Positions 6,282 through 14,641 of a stretch of 21,663 nt of DNA are shown here, in pieces. Location of the stretch: the IMG/VR virus record IMGVR_UViG_3300046011_008292, positions 1 through 21,663 of that record. One strand, written 5' to 3'. Origin of the DNA: a virus. The number at the start of each line of letters is the position of its first letter. The first letter of the stretch is position 1. A program made the position numbers and the translations under genes. Below the pieces are notes generated by a model. The model saw nothing but the letters and a program-made list of their open reading frames with translations. It was not told the DNA's origin and ran no database searches.

Positions 6282-7601
6282 ATGGCATTTTTCGGTCTAT
6301 CAGATGTTAGATTTGAGTATGAAGACACACGTGAATTTGGACCTCTGTCTGCGTTAGAGGCGGTTGGTGGTAACTTCAAACAGAATTCTCTAAAGTACCC
6401 ATTAGATGTGGGTAGCGCAGACAAAGGCCACTACATGATTTTCTTTGTGCGTGAACAAAAAGAAACTCAATTCTCAGCGTCTTATCGTGGTGGTCAAGTT
6501 TTTGATTCTAACTCCGAAAAAGCAATTCAAGAACAATTGTCGAGAGGTATTTCTGTTTCAAATAGAATTTCCAAGAGTCAAGTCAAAAATTCTTTTGCTG
6601 ATAAAATCAATAGAAGTTTGGAAAACGGTATTGCAAAAGTAAACACCGCCATATATGAAAAATTTGGCTCGACTGGTAAGAAAGTTTCTGGTGGTATCTC
6701 CAGTTTTTTTCAACAAAGGTCCGTTTCAATTGGTGAGCAAAAAATAAACGATAACATTACAAGTTCAATAAAAAGAATTACTGATAAGACACCTTTTGGA
6801 TTCATCAACAAAACGCAATTAACATCAGAAGCAATCGCTCTGTATATGCCAGACACGATTCAGTTTGACAGCAGACAATCGTATGATGGTTTATCACCAG
6901 GTAAAGAATTATTGGGTCAAGCATTAGTTGCCTTGCCAGGTTTAGTCGATACTTATAGAAACGCACCTTCTGGTGCGGGTGGTCGAGCAGCCTTAGAAGC
7001 AATCAAAAAAACTGGTGCGCTTCAGGCACTTGGTGAAAGAGTAATTGGTGGTGCCACTGGTGCTAACGATACAACTCGTTTAGGTGTATTTGGTGTGACC
7101 GGTCGAGTTGTTAACCCTATGTTGGAACTAATTTACAATTCACCAGATTTTCGTCAATTTCAATTTGAATTCTTCTTTTGGCCACGTGATGAAGCAGAGG
7201 CATTAGAAGTACAAAAAATTATTGATCGTTTTAGATTTCACCAGGCACCTGAGTTAGAGAAAATTTCTGGTAAACAATCAGGTCTTTTGATACCTCCATC
7301 AGAATTCGACATTCAGTTTTATTATGCAGGTCGTCAAAATCCAAACATACCGCCAATAGCGTCTTGTGTTTTAGAAAGCCTACAAGTCAATTATACACCA
7401 AGAGGTTGGTCTGCTTATGAAGTGCCGGGAGAAAATAATCCTGATTTGGGTCGTACAGGTATGCCAGTTGGTATTCAATTAACACTTCAGTTTAGAGAAA
7501 CCACATATATCACTAAAGAAGATTTTGCTTCTGCGAAAGATTATTCATCAACTAAAGTTAATGTTGAGAATATGAAACAAGGTATATTTGGTAAAAAATA
7601 A
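6282..7601 (+). CDS. 48: gp48-like baseplate tail tube cap
   Basis: A 439-residue protein, longer than T4 gp48 (about 364). It resembles the gp48 form of cyanophage-type phages: an N-terminal part with LKYPLDVGSADKGHYMIFFV (37-56), a variable helical middle (about 85-230), then a tube-fold half that includes PDFRQFQFEFFFWPRDEAEA, IIDRFRFHQAPEL and GRTGMPVGIQLTLQFRETTY. These strands match the gp19/gp54 tube fold, as known for gp48. In T4, gp48 sits on the baseplate hub and nucleates the tube together with gp54. AAGGA lies 5 bases before the ATG. It heads the plus-strand operon, and gp53 follows after 2 bases. The gp48 name rests on pattern and context, since overall identity to T4 is low. Confidence 0.72.
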   Translation: MAFFGLSDVRFEYEDTREFGPLSALEAVGGNFKQNSLKYPLDVGSADKGHYMIFFVREQKETQFSASYRGGQVFDSNSEKAIQEQLSRGISVSNRISKSQVKNSFADKINRSLENGIAKVNTAIYEKFGSTGKKVSGGISSFFQQRSVSIGEQKINDNITSSIKRITDKTPFGFINKTQLTSEAIALYMPDTIQFDSRQSYDGLSPGKELLGQALVALPGLVDTYRNAPSGAGGRAALEAIKKTGALQALGERVIGGATGANDTTRLGVFGVTGRVVNPMLELIYNSPDFRQFQFEFFFWPRDEAEALEVQKIIDRFRFHQAPELEKISGKQSGLLIPPSEFDIQFYYAGRQNPNIPPIASCVLESLQVNYTPRGWSAYEVPGENNPDLGRTGMPVGIQLTLQFRETTYITKEDFASAKDYSSTKVNVENMKQGIFGKK

Positions 7602-7603
7602 AA

Positions 7604-8266
7604 ATGGCAAATTATTTCAATCTTTTTCCTTCAACTTTTTATAGTGTTGATGCTAATAATAAGGTAGCATTAGATGTTGTTACCAACATCATATCTCGTT
7701 TTGCATTTGAACCAACTATAAAGCAAAACTTAAATGTTTTCTATCCTTATGAAATAAAAGATTCGGACACACCAGAATCAATAGCCTACAAACTTTATGG
7801 TAGTTCTGAAAGACATTGGATCGTTTTGATGTTCAACGACATTATCGATCCACAGTATGATTGGCCTTTAAGTTACCCTAATTTTGTAAAGTATGTGAGT
7901 GAAAAATATGCTGCTAATGGCGCCGCTAATACGACAGTGCAGACTGGATTACAGTGGGCAAAAAGTGAGAATAATATTCATTCATACTATCAAGTAAATA
8001 CAAGAATTTTAACCGCACAAACGGCAGACAGTAAAACGGTTAAAGAAAAAATACAGGTAACTGCAAATGCATATGCTAATGTGATAGTTGGTACGATGTC
8101 ATATACATTGCAAAATGGAAAAGTTGTCAATGAAACTGTATCGAAAGAGAAATTAACATACTATGACTATGAGATGCAAGTGAATGAAGATAAGAGAAAA
8201 ATAAGGTTATTGAAACCCGATTTTGCTGCCGATGTTTTCGAAGAGTTTAAACAAATTATTAAATAA
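7604..8266 (+). CDS. 53: gp53-like baseplate wedge protein
   Basis: A 220-residue protein of the T4 gp53 family. The N terminus (YFNLFPSTFYSVD) is followed by a region where an extended segment runs into a LysM-like fold: NLNVFYPYEIKDSDTPESIA, then YKLYGSSERHWIVLMFNDII and DPQYDWPLSYPNFVKYVSEKY. The 'YG ... HWIVLM.ND..DP..DWPLS' motif matches T4 gp53 ('YG ... YWVLLMCNDNYDP'). The C terminus (KRKIRLLKPDF) resembles the conserved end of the family. In T4, gp53 joins neighbouring wedges around the hub, so it acts late in baseplate assembly. Its stop overlaps the next start by one base (TAATG). Confidence 0.88.
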   Translation: MANYFNLFPSTFYSVDANNKVALDVVTNIISRFAFEPTIKQNLNVFYPYEIKDSDTPESIAYKLYGSSERHWIVLMFNDIIDPQYDWPLSYPNFVKYVSEKYAANGAANTTVQTGLQWAKSENNIHSYYQVNTRILTAQTADSKTVKEKIQVTANAYANVIVGTMSYTLQNGKVVNETVSKEKLTYYDYEMQVNEDKRKIRLLKPDFAADVFEEFKQIIK

Positions 8267-9594
8267 TGACCACGACTTTACAAGATTCACTACAGTTTAA
8301 GATAAAGCAAATTTCCATCATGTCGAAGGGTGGAGGTGTTGATGTTTCGCCCATGTATGATGAAATTAATGTTTATGATTCGTTGTTTATGCCAATGATG
8401 TCAGGTAATATTTTAATTACTGACACTGTTGGACTGTCGAGTACACTTAGATTTGATGGCTCTGAAGTCATACTGATCGATATAGAAAAAAGTCCTGGTT
8501 TTATACCTTTTACAAAGTCGTTCAGAATATACAAACAAACTGATCGAAAAAATGTGAATCAATCAACAGAAAAATATGTTTTGCATTTTATTTCTGATGA
8601 ATTTGTTTTTTCAACTCAACAGAAAGTAAATCAGAGTTATCAAACCACATATTCGGATGTTGCTAAAAAAATACTAGCAAATTATTTAAAACTGGAAAAT
8701 AACCATAAAGGTATAATTGAAGAGTCTTTGGGTATAAGAAAAGTGGTCATACCTAATTTACCACCATTAGAAGCAATAGAATGGTGTGCAAAACGTTCTG
8801 TTGATAATAATAATGCGCCAAGTTTTGTTTTCTTTTCGAATATTTTTGGTTATAATTATGTCTCTTTATCAACCCTCATTAAAAATGAATCAATACTCAA
8901 AATAAACTTCGATCCTAAAAATTTGACAAACAATGATGCATTGTCTGAGATGAGTAGTGCCCGAAGTTATGAAATACTAGTTCAAAATGATTCAATCGAT
9001 AGAATTAGAAGCGGTGTGAATTCCGGTAGATTCATAGGATTTGACCCGATAACTAGAAGTCTTGGTGAAAAAGTTATAACCTTTGATGATCATTACGGCT
9101 CGGTTGATCACCTGAATAACACGCCAAATAGACCTGAAATTTTCAATAAAGATAATACGACAAATTTATCTTCTGTGGATTCAAGAAAAGTGTTAAGCAT
9201 TTTTGGTACAAATAGAAAGAACAGTTCTTACATTAAGAAATACGATTCAGATTCAATTTCAAAAACAGAACCGTATGAAAACTTTTTATTTCAAAGAAAG
9301 GCTATTTTTAAAAACTTAATAGCCAGAAGAATGAAGGTTGTGATGCCAGGTAATTTTCAATTAACTTCTGGATTTAATGTTGAAGTTTTGACATCCGGTT
9401 TTAAAAGCAAAAGCAAAAATTCTGAGAATGAAGAAGTTACTTTAAATGGTAAATATTTAATTGTGGCTGCAAGGCACACGATAACTCACAATAAACATGA
9501 GACACTAATTGAGATAGCAACAGATTCAACAAATGATACACAAGTTTACACAAGTAATCCACAGCAAAATGAATTATTGAAGAGGTCACAATGA
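8266..9594 (+). CDS. 27: gp27-like baseplate hub protein
   Basis: A 442-residue protein, a little longer than T4 gp27 (391). It shows the hub pattern: strands DSLFMPMMSGNILITDTVGL, then FRIYKQTDR, YVLHFISDEFVFSTQQKVNQ, and a block VVIPNLPPLEAIEWCAKRSV (about 162-181), which is the 'P...AI.W...RA' element shared by T4 gp27, P2 gpD and Mu gp44-type hubs. The C terminus has NGKYLIVAARHTITHNKHET, the last barrel strands of that fold. gp27 forms a trimeric ring linking the tube to the gp5 needle. The gp5 gene follows directly with an ATGA overlap of 4 bases, which suits the gp27-gp5 complex. Identity to T4 is low, so the name rests on fold pattern and neighbours. Confidence 0.8.
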   Translation: MTTTLQDSLQFKIKQISIMSKGGGVDVSPMYDEINVYDSLFMPMMSGNILITDTVGLSSTLRFDGSEVILIDIEKSPGFIPFTKSFRIYKQTDRKNVNQSTEKYVLHFISDEFVFSTQQKVNQSYQTTYSDVAKKILANYLKLENNHKGIIEESLGIRKVVIPNLPPLEAIEWCAKRSVDNNNAPSFVFFSNIFGYNYVSLSTLIKNESILKINFDPKNLTNNDALSEMSSARSYEILVQNDSIDRIRSGVNSGRFIGFDPITRSLGEKVITFDDHYGSVDHLNNTPNRPEIFNKDNTTNLSSVDSRKVLSIFGTNRKNSSYIKKYDSDSISKTEPYENFLFQRKAIFKNLIARRMKVVMPGNFQLTSGFNVEVLTSGFKSKSKNSENEEVTLNGKYLIVAARHTITHNKHETLIEIATDSTNDTQVYTSNPQQNELLKRSQ

Positions 9595-10691
9595 ACGAAA
9601 ATGTATATGATTTTGCTGGTAGAGCAAATTTTATCTGGTGGATTGGTGTTGTTGAAGATAGAAATGACCCTTTAAAATTGGGTCGTTGTCGGGTTCGTTG
9701 TGTTGGTTGGCATTCAGAAAACAAAATGCAATTGCCGACAAACATGTTACCGTGGGCAACTCCAATTATTCCAGTAAACTCTTCAACTGTATATGCGCCA
9801 AAAGAAGGTGACATGATTTTTGGTTTTTTTGTTGATGGTGAGAATGCTCAGGAGCCTGTTATGATTGGTGGTCTTCCTGGTATACCCCTAAAAGCACCAA
9901 ATCGACAAGAGCCTTTTACTGACCCAAGAACCGATTCACAACTGTCATCTGCGCCTAGACCACCAAAATCTAAATCATATAGAACAAATGGCTCAGGTAT
10001 ACAGATTACGGAAGAGAGTAGAGCATCTCTTTATCCAAAAATTTTAGACGAGCCAACAACATCACGATTAGCACGTAATGATGAAAACATGTCAAAGACG
10101 TTTATACAAGAACGTAAAGATAACTTAGTCAAATCAATTCCCGTTGCTGAAACCAGTGCTTGGACTGAACCAACAACACAATACGATGCAAAGTATCCAT
10201 ATAACAACGTTGTTGAAACTGAGTCTGGACACATTATGGAGTTCGATGATACTGTTGGTAAAGAGCGTATTCATCTTGCACACCGTAATGGTTCATTTCA
10301 AGAATGGTTTCCTGCTGGCGATAAAGTAGAAAAAATTACTAAAGATAATTATGAAATCGTAATGGGCAATGACCGTGTTTATATTATGGGTAAGTGCTTT
10401 GTTACGGTGCAAGGGGATGCTGAAGTTTATGTAAAAGAAAACGCTTACGTCAAAGTGGACAAAAATGTTAAAATGACTGTTGGTAAAAATGTTGATGCCA
10501 CAGTCAAGGGTGATGTTACTGCTACAGTCGATGGTAATCTGAATGGAACAATTAAAAAGAATGCTACACTGGCTGTAACTCAGAGATTAAGGGCGACATG
10601 TCAGACGTTAGATATTCAAGCAAGTGGTTCTGCAACAATTAAATCTGGTGGTACAATGACTATACAAGGATCAATAATTAGGCTGAACTAA
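9591..10691 (+). CDS. 5: gp5-like baseplate central spike without lysozyme domain
   Basis: A 366-residue protein, against 575 in T4 gp5. Residues 14-97 are the OB-fold: FIWWIGVVEDRNDPLKLGRC closely matches T4 (WFVGVVEDRMDPLKLGR), and LPWATPI follows. Residues 100-200 are a Pro/Ser/Lys-rich linker. Residues 203-366 form the needle: PYNNVVETESGHIMEFDD and ERIHLAHRNGSF correspond to the T4 segment after the lysozyme, then repeats of the xVxGxx type (FVTVQGDAEVYVKENAYVKV and on to TMTIQGSII) build a triple-stranded beta-helix. In T4 a lysozyme domain lies between the OB-fold and the needle; here it is absent and only the linker remains. The trimer should pierce the outer membrane, capped by the PAAR protein encoded at 11854. 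Confidence 0.92.
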   Translation: MNENVYDFAGRANFIWWIGVVEDRNDPLKLGRCRVRCVGWHSENKMQLPTNMLPWATPIIPVNSSTVYAPKEGDMIFGFFVDGENAQEPVMIGGLPGIPLKAPNRQEPFTDPRTDSQLSSAPRPPKSKSYRTNGSGIQITEESRASLYPKILDEPTTSRLARNDENMSKTFIQERKDNLVKSIPVAETSAWTEPTTQYDAKYPYNNVVETESGHIMEFDDTVGKERIHLAHRNGSFQEWFPAGDKVEKITKDNYEIVMGNDRVYIMGKCFVTVQGDAEVYVKENAYVKVDKNVKMTVGKNVDATVKGDVTATVDGNLNGTIKKNATLAVTQRLRATCQTLDIQASGSATIKSGGTMTIQGSIIRLN

Positions 10692-10693
10692 AC

Positions 10694-10891
10694 ATGAAAC
10701 ATGAATTTGTTATTTTAATGAACGGTGAGTTGAAAACCTACGAACGTTGGGAAGACATACCAAAAAAGTTTGATGCTGTGATTAAATTTAATCCATATAT
10801 GCCACCGCCACCGCATACTAAAGAAGATCATGAGGAAATAGAATCTTGGATGCCAAGATTTCAAGAGTTAATGAAAAGAGGAACTTTTTAG
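10694..10891 (+). CDS. Small conserved phage protein of unknown function after gp5
   Basis: A 65-residue protein: an N-terminal strand pair (HEFVILMNGELKTYERWEDI), then PKKFDAVIKFNPYMPPPPHT and a charged helix KEDHEEIESWMPRFQELMKR. Small proteins with the same outline, including the 'IPxxFDxxIKFxPxxPPxPHT' centre, occur after gp5 in cyanophage-type T4-like genomes as far as I recall; none has a known function to my knowledge. It has no cysteine, membrane segment or signal peptide. It starts 2 bases after the gp5 stop and the next gene starts 2 bases after its own stop, so it is very likely translated with gp5. Its place between spike and structural genes suggests an assembly factor or a minor part of the spike, which is an inference. 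Confidence 0.75.
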   Translation: MKHEFVILMNGELKTYERWEDIPKKFDAVIKFNPYMPPPPHTKEDHEEIESWMPRFQELMKRGTF

Positions 10892-10893
10892 AA

Positions 10894-11841
10894 ATGGCTT
10901 TATCAACATATGGTACACAGTTTAGAGTGATACCTGACGGAGAAACTGTAGAGTTTTCTCATGCTAAAACTTTGGTTGATATGGGACAACCAGTAAATGT
11001 TTCGTTTGTTAATGCCATAGTAGATAAAGGATTATCGACACAGGGTGTGATAACTGGTGTTACAATGACGAATACCAGTTGTATTCTTGTCGGCACTCTG
11101 GCGCAGTTTTACATAACAACTTATACTTTGTCTGGAAAATACGGAGATGATTTAGCCACAAGAGATATTTACCAGGTAGTGAATACAAATAATTATGACC
11201 CAAATGCCTCTAGTTTTTATGGTTCAGATGCAAAACCAACTGGCGATTTTCCAGTAACTACGTATAATTCTTATTCGGCATTACTTGCAACAAAAGCACC
11301 GACAAGATCAACGACGACTGGTTGGAATCACATTGTAAAATTTTATCCAGATGATTCTCTTGAGAAAACTGTTACTTTTACTTTTTTAGCACAAGGACAA
11401 ACTGAAGAAGAGACTCAACAAGTACACTTAATACCCACTAGATATTTTACACGTTTGAACACTTTAATGAACAACATATATGCTGAAGAAAATCCAAGTA
11501 GTCCAACAAGAACGATAATTGAATATCAGTTTGTTTTAGATACATTTACAGGAAACGGAGTGCTAACAACTTTTGGACCAATGTCTAGAACACCTAGTTA
11601 TAAAACTGGAACAACAGAGTACAACATTGCAGTTTATTTTGCAGGTAGTGAATTGGTTGTAACACCGTCAATGTACACAGTAAATGGAAATTATATAACT
11701 TTTACTTCTGCTCCTCCCGCAGGCACAATAAAAGTTTATCATACAGATGATGCGGGAAATTGGTTGTCGGTTGGAGATGGTTCGTCTTCAACTCCAACAT
11801 ATATCTCAGACCCAGCGGGTTGGGTAGAACCTGCCGAATAA
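10894..11841 (+). CDS. Virion structural protein of unknown role between gp5 and PAAR genes
   Basis: A 315-residue protein starting MALSTYGTQFRVIPDGETVE. The upstream ATG at 10846 is in frame but would overlap the preceding gene by 46 bases; the ATG at 10894 has AGAGGA about 12 bases upstream and fits the tight spacing of the operon. Residues 1-215 match no family I know, although the composition (Thr/Ser/Asn-rich, beta-prone) is that of a virion protein. Residues about 215-290 form a short beta module: FTGNGVLTTFGPM, IAVYFAGSELVVTPSMYTVN, then YITFTSAPPAGTIKVYH. This is the 'GNGxxTxF ... V.xNG ... Y.xxGxxIxFxxAPPAGxxI.V' unit that is appended to many phage tail proteins, and a second copy occurs in the gp7-like protein. 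The place next to spike genes suggests a baseplate component. Confidence 0.75.
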   Translation: MALSTYGTQFRVIPDGETVEFSHAKTLVDMGQPVNVSFVNAIVDKGLSTQGVITGVTMTNTSCILVGTLAQFYITTYTLSGKYGDDLATRDIYQVVNTNNYDPNASSFYGSDAKPTGDFPVTTYNSYSALLATKAPTRSTTTGWNHIVKFYPDDSLEKTVTFTFLAQGQTEEETQQVHLIPTRYFTRLNTLMNNIYAEENPSSPTRTIIEYQFVLDTFTGNGVLTTFGPMSRTPSYKTGTTEYNIAVYFAGSELVVTPSMYTVNGNYITFTSAPPAGTIKVYHTDDAGNWLSVGDGSSSTPTYISDPAGWVEPAE

Positions 11842-11853
11842 AAGGAGAAAATT

Positions 11854-12144
11854 ATGCCAGCAGCATGTAGAATTGGAGATATGGATATTACGCATTGTTC
11901 GACTCCAGCAAGAGCCCAAGGCTCAACAAATGTTTTGGTAAATGGTATACCTTGGAGTTGCCAAGGTCATATTAACACACCACATTTAATTCCCGGAGAT
12001 AACCCGTGTTTTGTTCATACAGCAGCAATTTCGTCTGGTTCCAGCACTGTAAGAGTCAACGGTAGAGGTGCTGGCCGTGTTGGTGACGGTATTGGAGGAT
12101 GCACTGCCGTAGCATCTGGATCACCAAATGTGTTTGTAGGTTGA
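11854..12144 (+). CDS. 5.4: PAAR-domain spike tip protein (T4 gp5.4-like)
   Basis: A 96-residue single-domain PAAR protein, like T4 gp5.4 (97 residues). It starts MPAACRIGDMDITHC and has the two halves of the fold: STNVLVNGIPWSCQGH (24-39) and SSTVRVNGRGAGRVGDGIGG (63-82), ending GSPNVFVG. Candidate metal ligands are His14, His39, His44 and Cys83, a usual arrangement for the iron- or zinc-binding cone. There are further Cys at 5, 15, 36 and 52 and His55, more than usual. PAAR proteins cap the beta-helix needle of gp5 and sharpen it for membrane piercing. AGGAG precedes the ATG by 7 bases. Confidence 0.95.
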   Translation: MPAACRIGDMDITHCSTPARAQGSTNVLVNGIPWSCQGHINTPHLIPGDNPCFVHTAAISSGSSTVRVNGRGAGRVGDGIGGCTAVASGSPNVFVG

Positions 12145-12155
12145 ATAAATAAAAG

Positions 12156-12578
12156 ATGGCTACCACAATAACATCTAGAAGTCCTTCGATATCCTCTGAA
12201 AGATCATTTCGTGACCTGGATTTGAACTTTAACGTTCATCCGGTAAAAAAGGATGTAACCAAGCATATCAATGAGTTTGCAATAATTAACTCGGTGAAAA
12301 ACTTGATTTCGACTAATTTTTTCGAAAAACCTTTTAGACCAGAAATAGGCTCTTCAGTCAGAGGTCTTTTATTTGAAAACGTCGATCCTTTGGTGGCTTC
12401 TCAACTAGAGAGAGCAATAGCAGAAACAATTTTAAATTATGAGCCTAGAGTTTCAATAACAAACATAAGGGCGCAGGCATCTCCTGATGAAAACCTTTAT
12501 GCTGTATCTTTAACTTTTACAATAGTGAATTTACCTAACCCAATTACCATCGACTTCTTCTTGGAAAGAATTAGATAA
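12156..12578 (+). CDS. 25: gp25-like baseplate wedge protein
   Basis: A 140-residue protein of the gp25 family, which T4-like tails share with type VI secretion (TssE) and other contractile systems. The N terminus SFRDLDLNFNVHPVKKDVTK, the middle FFEKPFRPEIGSSVRGLLFE (55-74) and the family hallmark EPR in NYEPRVSI (Glu96-Pro97-Arg98) are all present; the C terminus is ITIDFFLERIR. In T4, gp25 with the gp6 dimer and gp7 forms the core bundle of the wedge and triggers sheath contraction. The gp6 gene follows after 2 bases. An AATAAATA sequence lies just before the ATG but overlaps the PAAR stop and is too close to act as a late promoter for this gene. Confidence 0.95.
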   Translation: MATTITSRSPSISSERSFRDLDLNFNVHPVKKDVTKHINEFAIINSVKNLISTNFFEKPFRPEIGSSVRGLLFENVDPLVASQLERAIAETILNYEPRVSITNIRAQASPDENLYAVSLTFTIVNLPNPITIDFFLERIR

Positions 12579-12580
12579 AA

Positions 12581-14641
12581 ATGGCAGATAGACTAAGAGT
12601 AACAGAACTTGATTTTGATACAATCAAGGAAAATTTAAAAACGTTTTTAAATCAGCAATCAGAGTTCACAGACTACGATTTTGAAGGATCGGGACTATCT
12701 GTTTTACTTGATATCTTGGCTTATAACACGCATTATCAGGCATACTATTTGAATATGGTTGCTAATGAAGCCTTCATGGACACCGCATTACTGCGTGACT
12801 CCGTTGTATCACACGCAAAGGTTTTAGGATATGTTCCATATTCAAGAAAAGCGCCACGTGCCATTATTAATTTTACTGCGAATACAGGTTCAGATATAGA
12901 ATCAACATTGACCATTCCAAAAGGATTTAGATTTTTATCTAACGACATAGATGGAGTAAGTTATCCTTTTGTTACACTTAATGAAACTACCATAACCAAA
13001 TCGAATACATCATTCACGTTTTTAAATCTACCAATATATCAAGGACAGTTGGTATCATATGCGTATAATCATAACGATGCTACTAACCCAAAACAAATTT
13101 TTAGGCTTCCTGATACAGAGATAGACACAACAACCATTTCTGTATCTGTTCAACCATCTACAACAAATACTGAGATTTTTGTTTATAGTTTTGCTGCTGA
13201 TGCCAGTAACACTTCCACACAATCTGAAGTTTTTTATTTACAAGAAGGCAAAAATCAACAGTATGAAATTTATTTTGGTGACGATGTAATTGGTAAGAAA
13301 ATACCTGACGGTTCAATTGTTAGCATTTCTTACCTTATTACTAGTGGAACCGCTGCCAATAAAGCAAACAATTTCGTAGACAATGGACAAATAATAAAAG
13401 ATTCGTTAGACAATCCAATAAGTGACTTTAGTGTTGACCCTGTTAGTGAAGCGTCTGGTGGTTCCGAAAGGGAGTCGGTAGACAATATTAAATTTGCGGC
13501 TCCTTTACAATATACGACACAAAATCGTCTAGTAACTTTTTCAGATTATGAATCATATATTCAGAAGAATTATCCAGCGGTTGAATCTGTATCTGTTTGG
13601 GGTGGAGAAGACGAATCACCTCCAAAATTTGGTATAGTTTATATTTCTTTAAAAACTGAAGAAAACTATTTTATATCTGAAACTGAAAAGCAACGTATTA
13701 TTGATGAAATTATCAAACCAAAAGCAATCGTTGCTATTCAAACTGTCTTCAGAGACCCCGAGTTTCTGTATTTACTTGTTTCATCCAATGTTACTTATAA
13801 CCCAACAAAAACGGTATTAACTGATAGTCAATTAAAAACAGCAATAAAAAATGCTATTTTGAATTATAAAGTAACCAATTTAGATAAGTTTGGTTCACAA
13901 TTTATTTTATCAAAAGTTCAAGATGCTATCGATTCTGTAGACACGAATTCTATTCTAGGTTCAAGTTTATCCATTCGTTTACAGAAAAGATTTATTCCGG
14001 TTTTAAACGCATCAACACCATATACTATCAGTTTTAATGTTCCTTTACGTAGAGGAACAATCGGCAACAAATTGTCATCAACCATTTTTACTGTTGCTGA
14101 TGCAAACGGTATTGACCGTGAAGTACAATTCGATGAAATTCCTCAATCGTTTTCTGGCGTTTCATCAATTCAAGTCACGAATCCTGGTGCAGGATTTATT
14201 TCTCAACCCACAATTACAATTGATGGTGATGGAACGGGAGCAAATGCTTCAGCGGTTATTGTAAATGGTAAAATTCAAAGCATAGAAATGGTAAATCGTG
14301 GTATTGATTATACACGTGCAACCGTTACTATTACTGGTGGTGGAGGATATGGTGCCACTGCTTCAGCGGTGATTGATGGAAGAACTGGTACGATTCGCAC
14401 AGTCTATTATGATTCATTCGCTCAGAGACAGGTTGTCGATGAAAATGCGGGTGAAATTGACTATGACACGGGTGTGATTAAAATTTCAAACATCAATATA
14501 AAAGGAACACAATCTGTTGATGGTGATATTAGAGTATCAATTGAATCGGAAAAAGGCATTATAAGTACCGAAAAAAGTACAATCATTACTATAGACCAAG
14601 ATGATCCAACATCAATTAGTACAACGTTAGAAACTGTATAA
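12581..14641 (+). CDS. 6: gp6-like baseplate wedge protein (baseplate J family)
   Basis: A 686-residue protein (T4 gp6: 660). The N-terminal 100 residues are clearly gp6: DRLRVTELDFDTIKENLKTF, YDFEGSGLSVLLDILAYNTH, NEAFMDTALLRDSVVSHAKV and LGYVPYSRKAPRA. The core at about 285-400 matches baseplate J proteins: SEASGGSERESVDNIKFAAP, then LVTFSDYESYIQKNYPAVES. In T4, gp6 dimers form the inner ring of the baseplate and drive its change of shape. Residues about 528-610 carry two beta modules (VTNPGAGFISQPTITIDGDG and a second unit at VNRGIDYTRATVTITGGGGY), which T4 gp6 lacks in my memory and which recur in the gp7-like and gp8 genes. The stop overlaps the next start (TAATG). Confidence 0.92.
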   Translation: MADRLRVTELDFDTIKENLKTFLNQQSEFTDYDFEGSGLSVLLDILAYNTHYQAYYLNMVANEAFMDTALLRDSVVSHAKVLGYVPYSRKAPRAIINFTANTGSDIESTLTIPKGFRFLSNDIDGVSYPFVTLNETTITKSNTSFTFLNLPIYQGQLVSYAYNHNDATNPKQIFRLPDTEIDTTTISVSVQPSTTNTEIFVYSFAADASNTSTQSEVFYLQEGKNQQYEIYFGDDVIGKKIPDGSIVSISYLITSGTAANKANNFVDNGQIIKDSLDNPISDFSVDPVSEASGGSERESVDNIKFAAPLQYTTQNRLVTFSDYESYIQKNYPAVESVSVWGGEDESPPKFGIVYISLKTEENYFISETEKQRIIDEIIKPKAIVAIQTVFRDPEFLYLLVSSNVTYNPTKTVLTDSQLKTAIKNAILNYKVTNLDKFGSQFILSKVQDAIDSVDTNSILGSSLSIRLQKRFIPVLNASTPYTISFNVPLRRGTIGNKLSSTIFTVADANGIDREVQFDEIPQSFSGVSSIQVTNPGAGFISQPTITIDGDGTGANASAVIVNGKIQSIEMVNRGIDYTRATVTITGGGGYGATASAVIDGRTGTIRTVYYDSFAQRQVVDENAGEIDYDTGVIKISNINIKGTQSVDGDIRVSIESEKGIISTEKSTIITIDQDDPTSISTTLETV

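Noticed and set aside
10846-10893. Longer start for the 315-residue structural protein
   Set aside because: It would overlap the preceding 65-residue gene by 46 bases; the ATG at 10894 fits the operon spacing and has a ribosome binding site.
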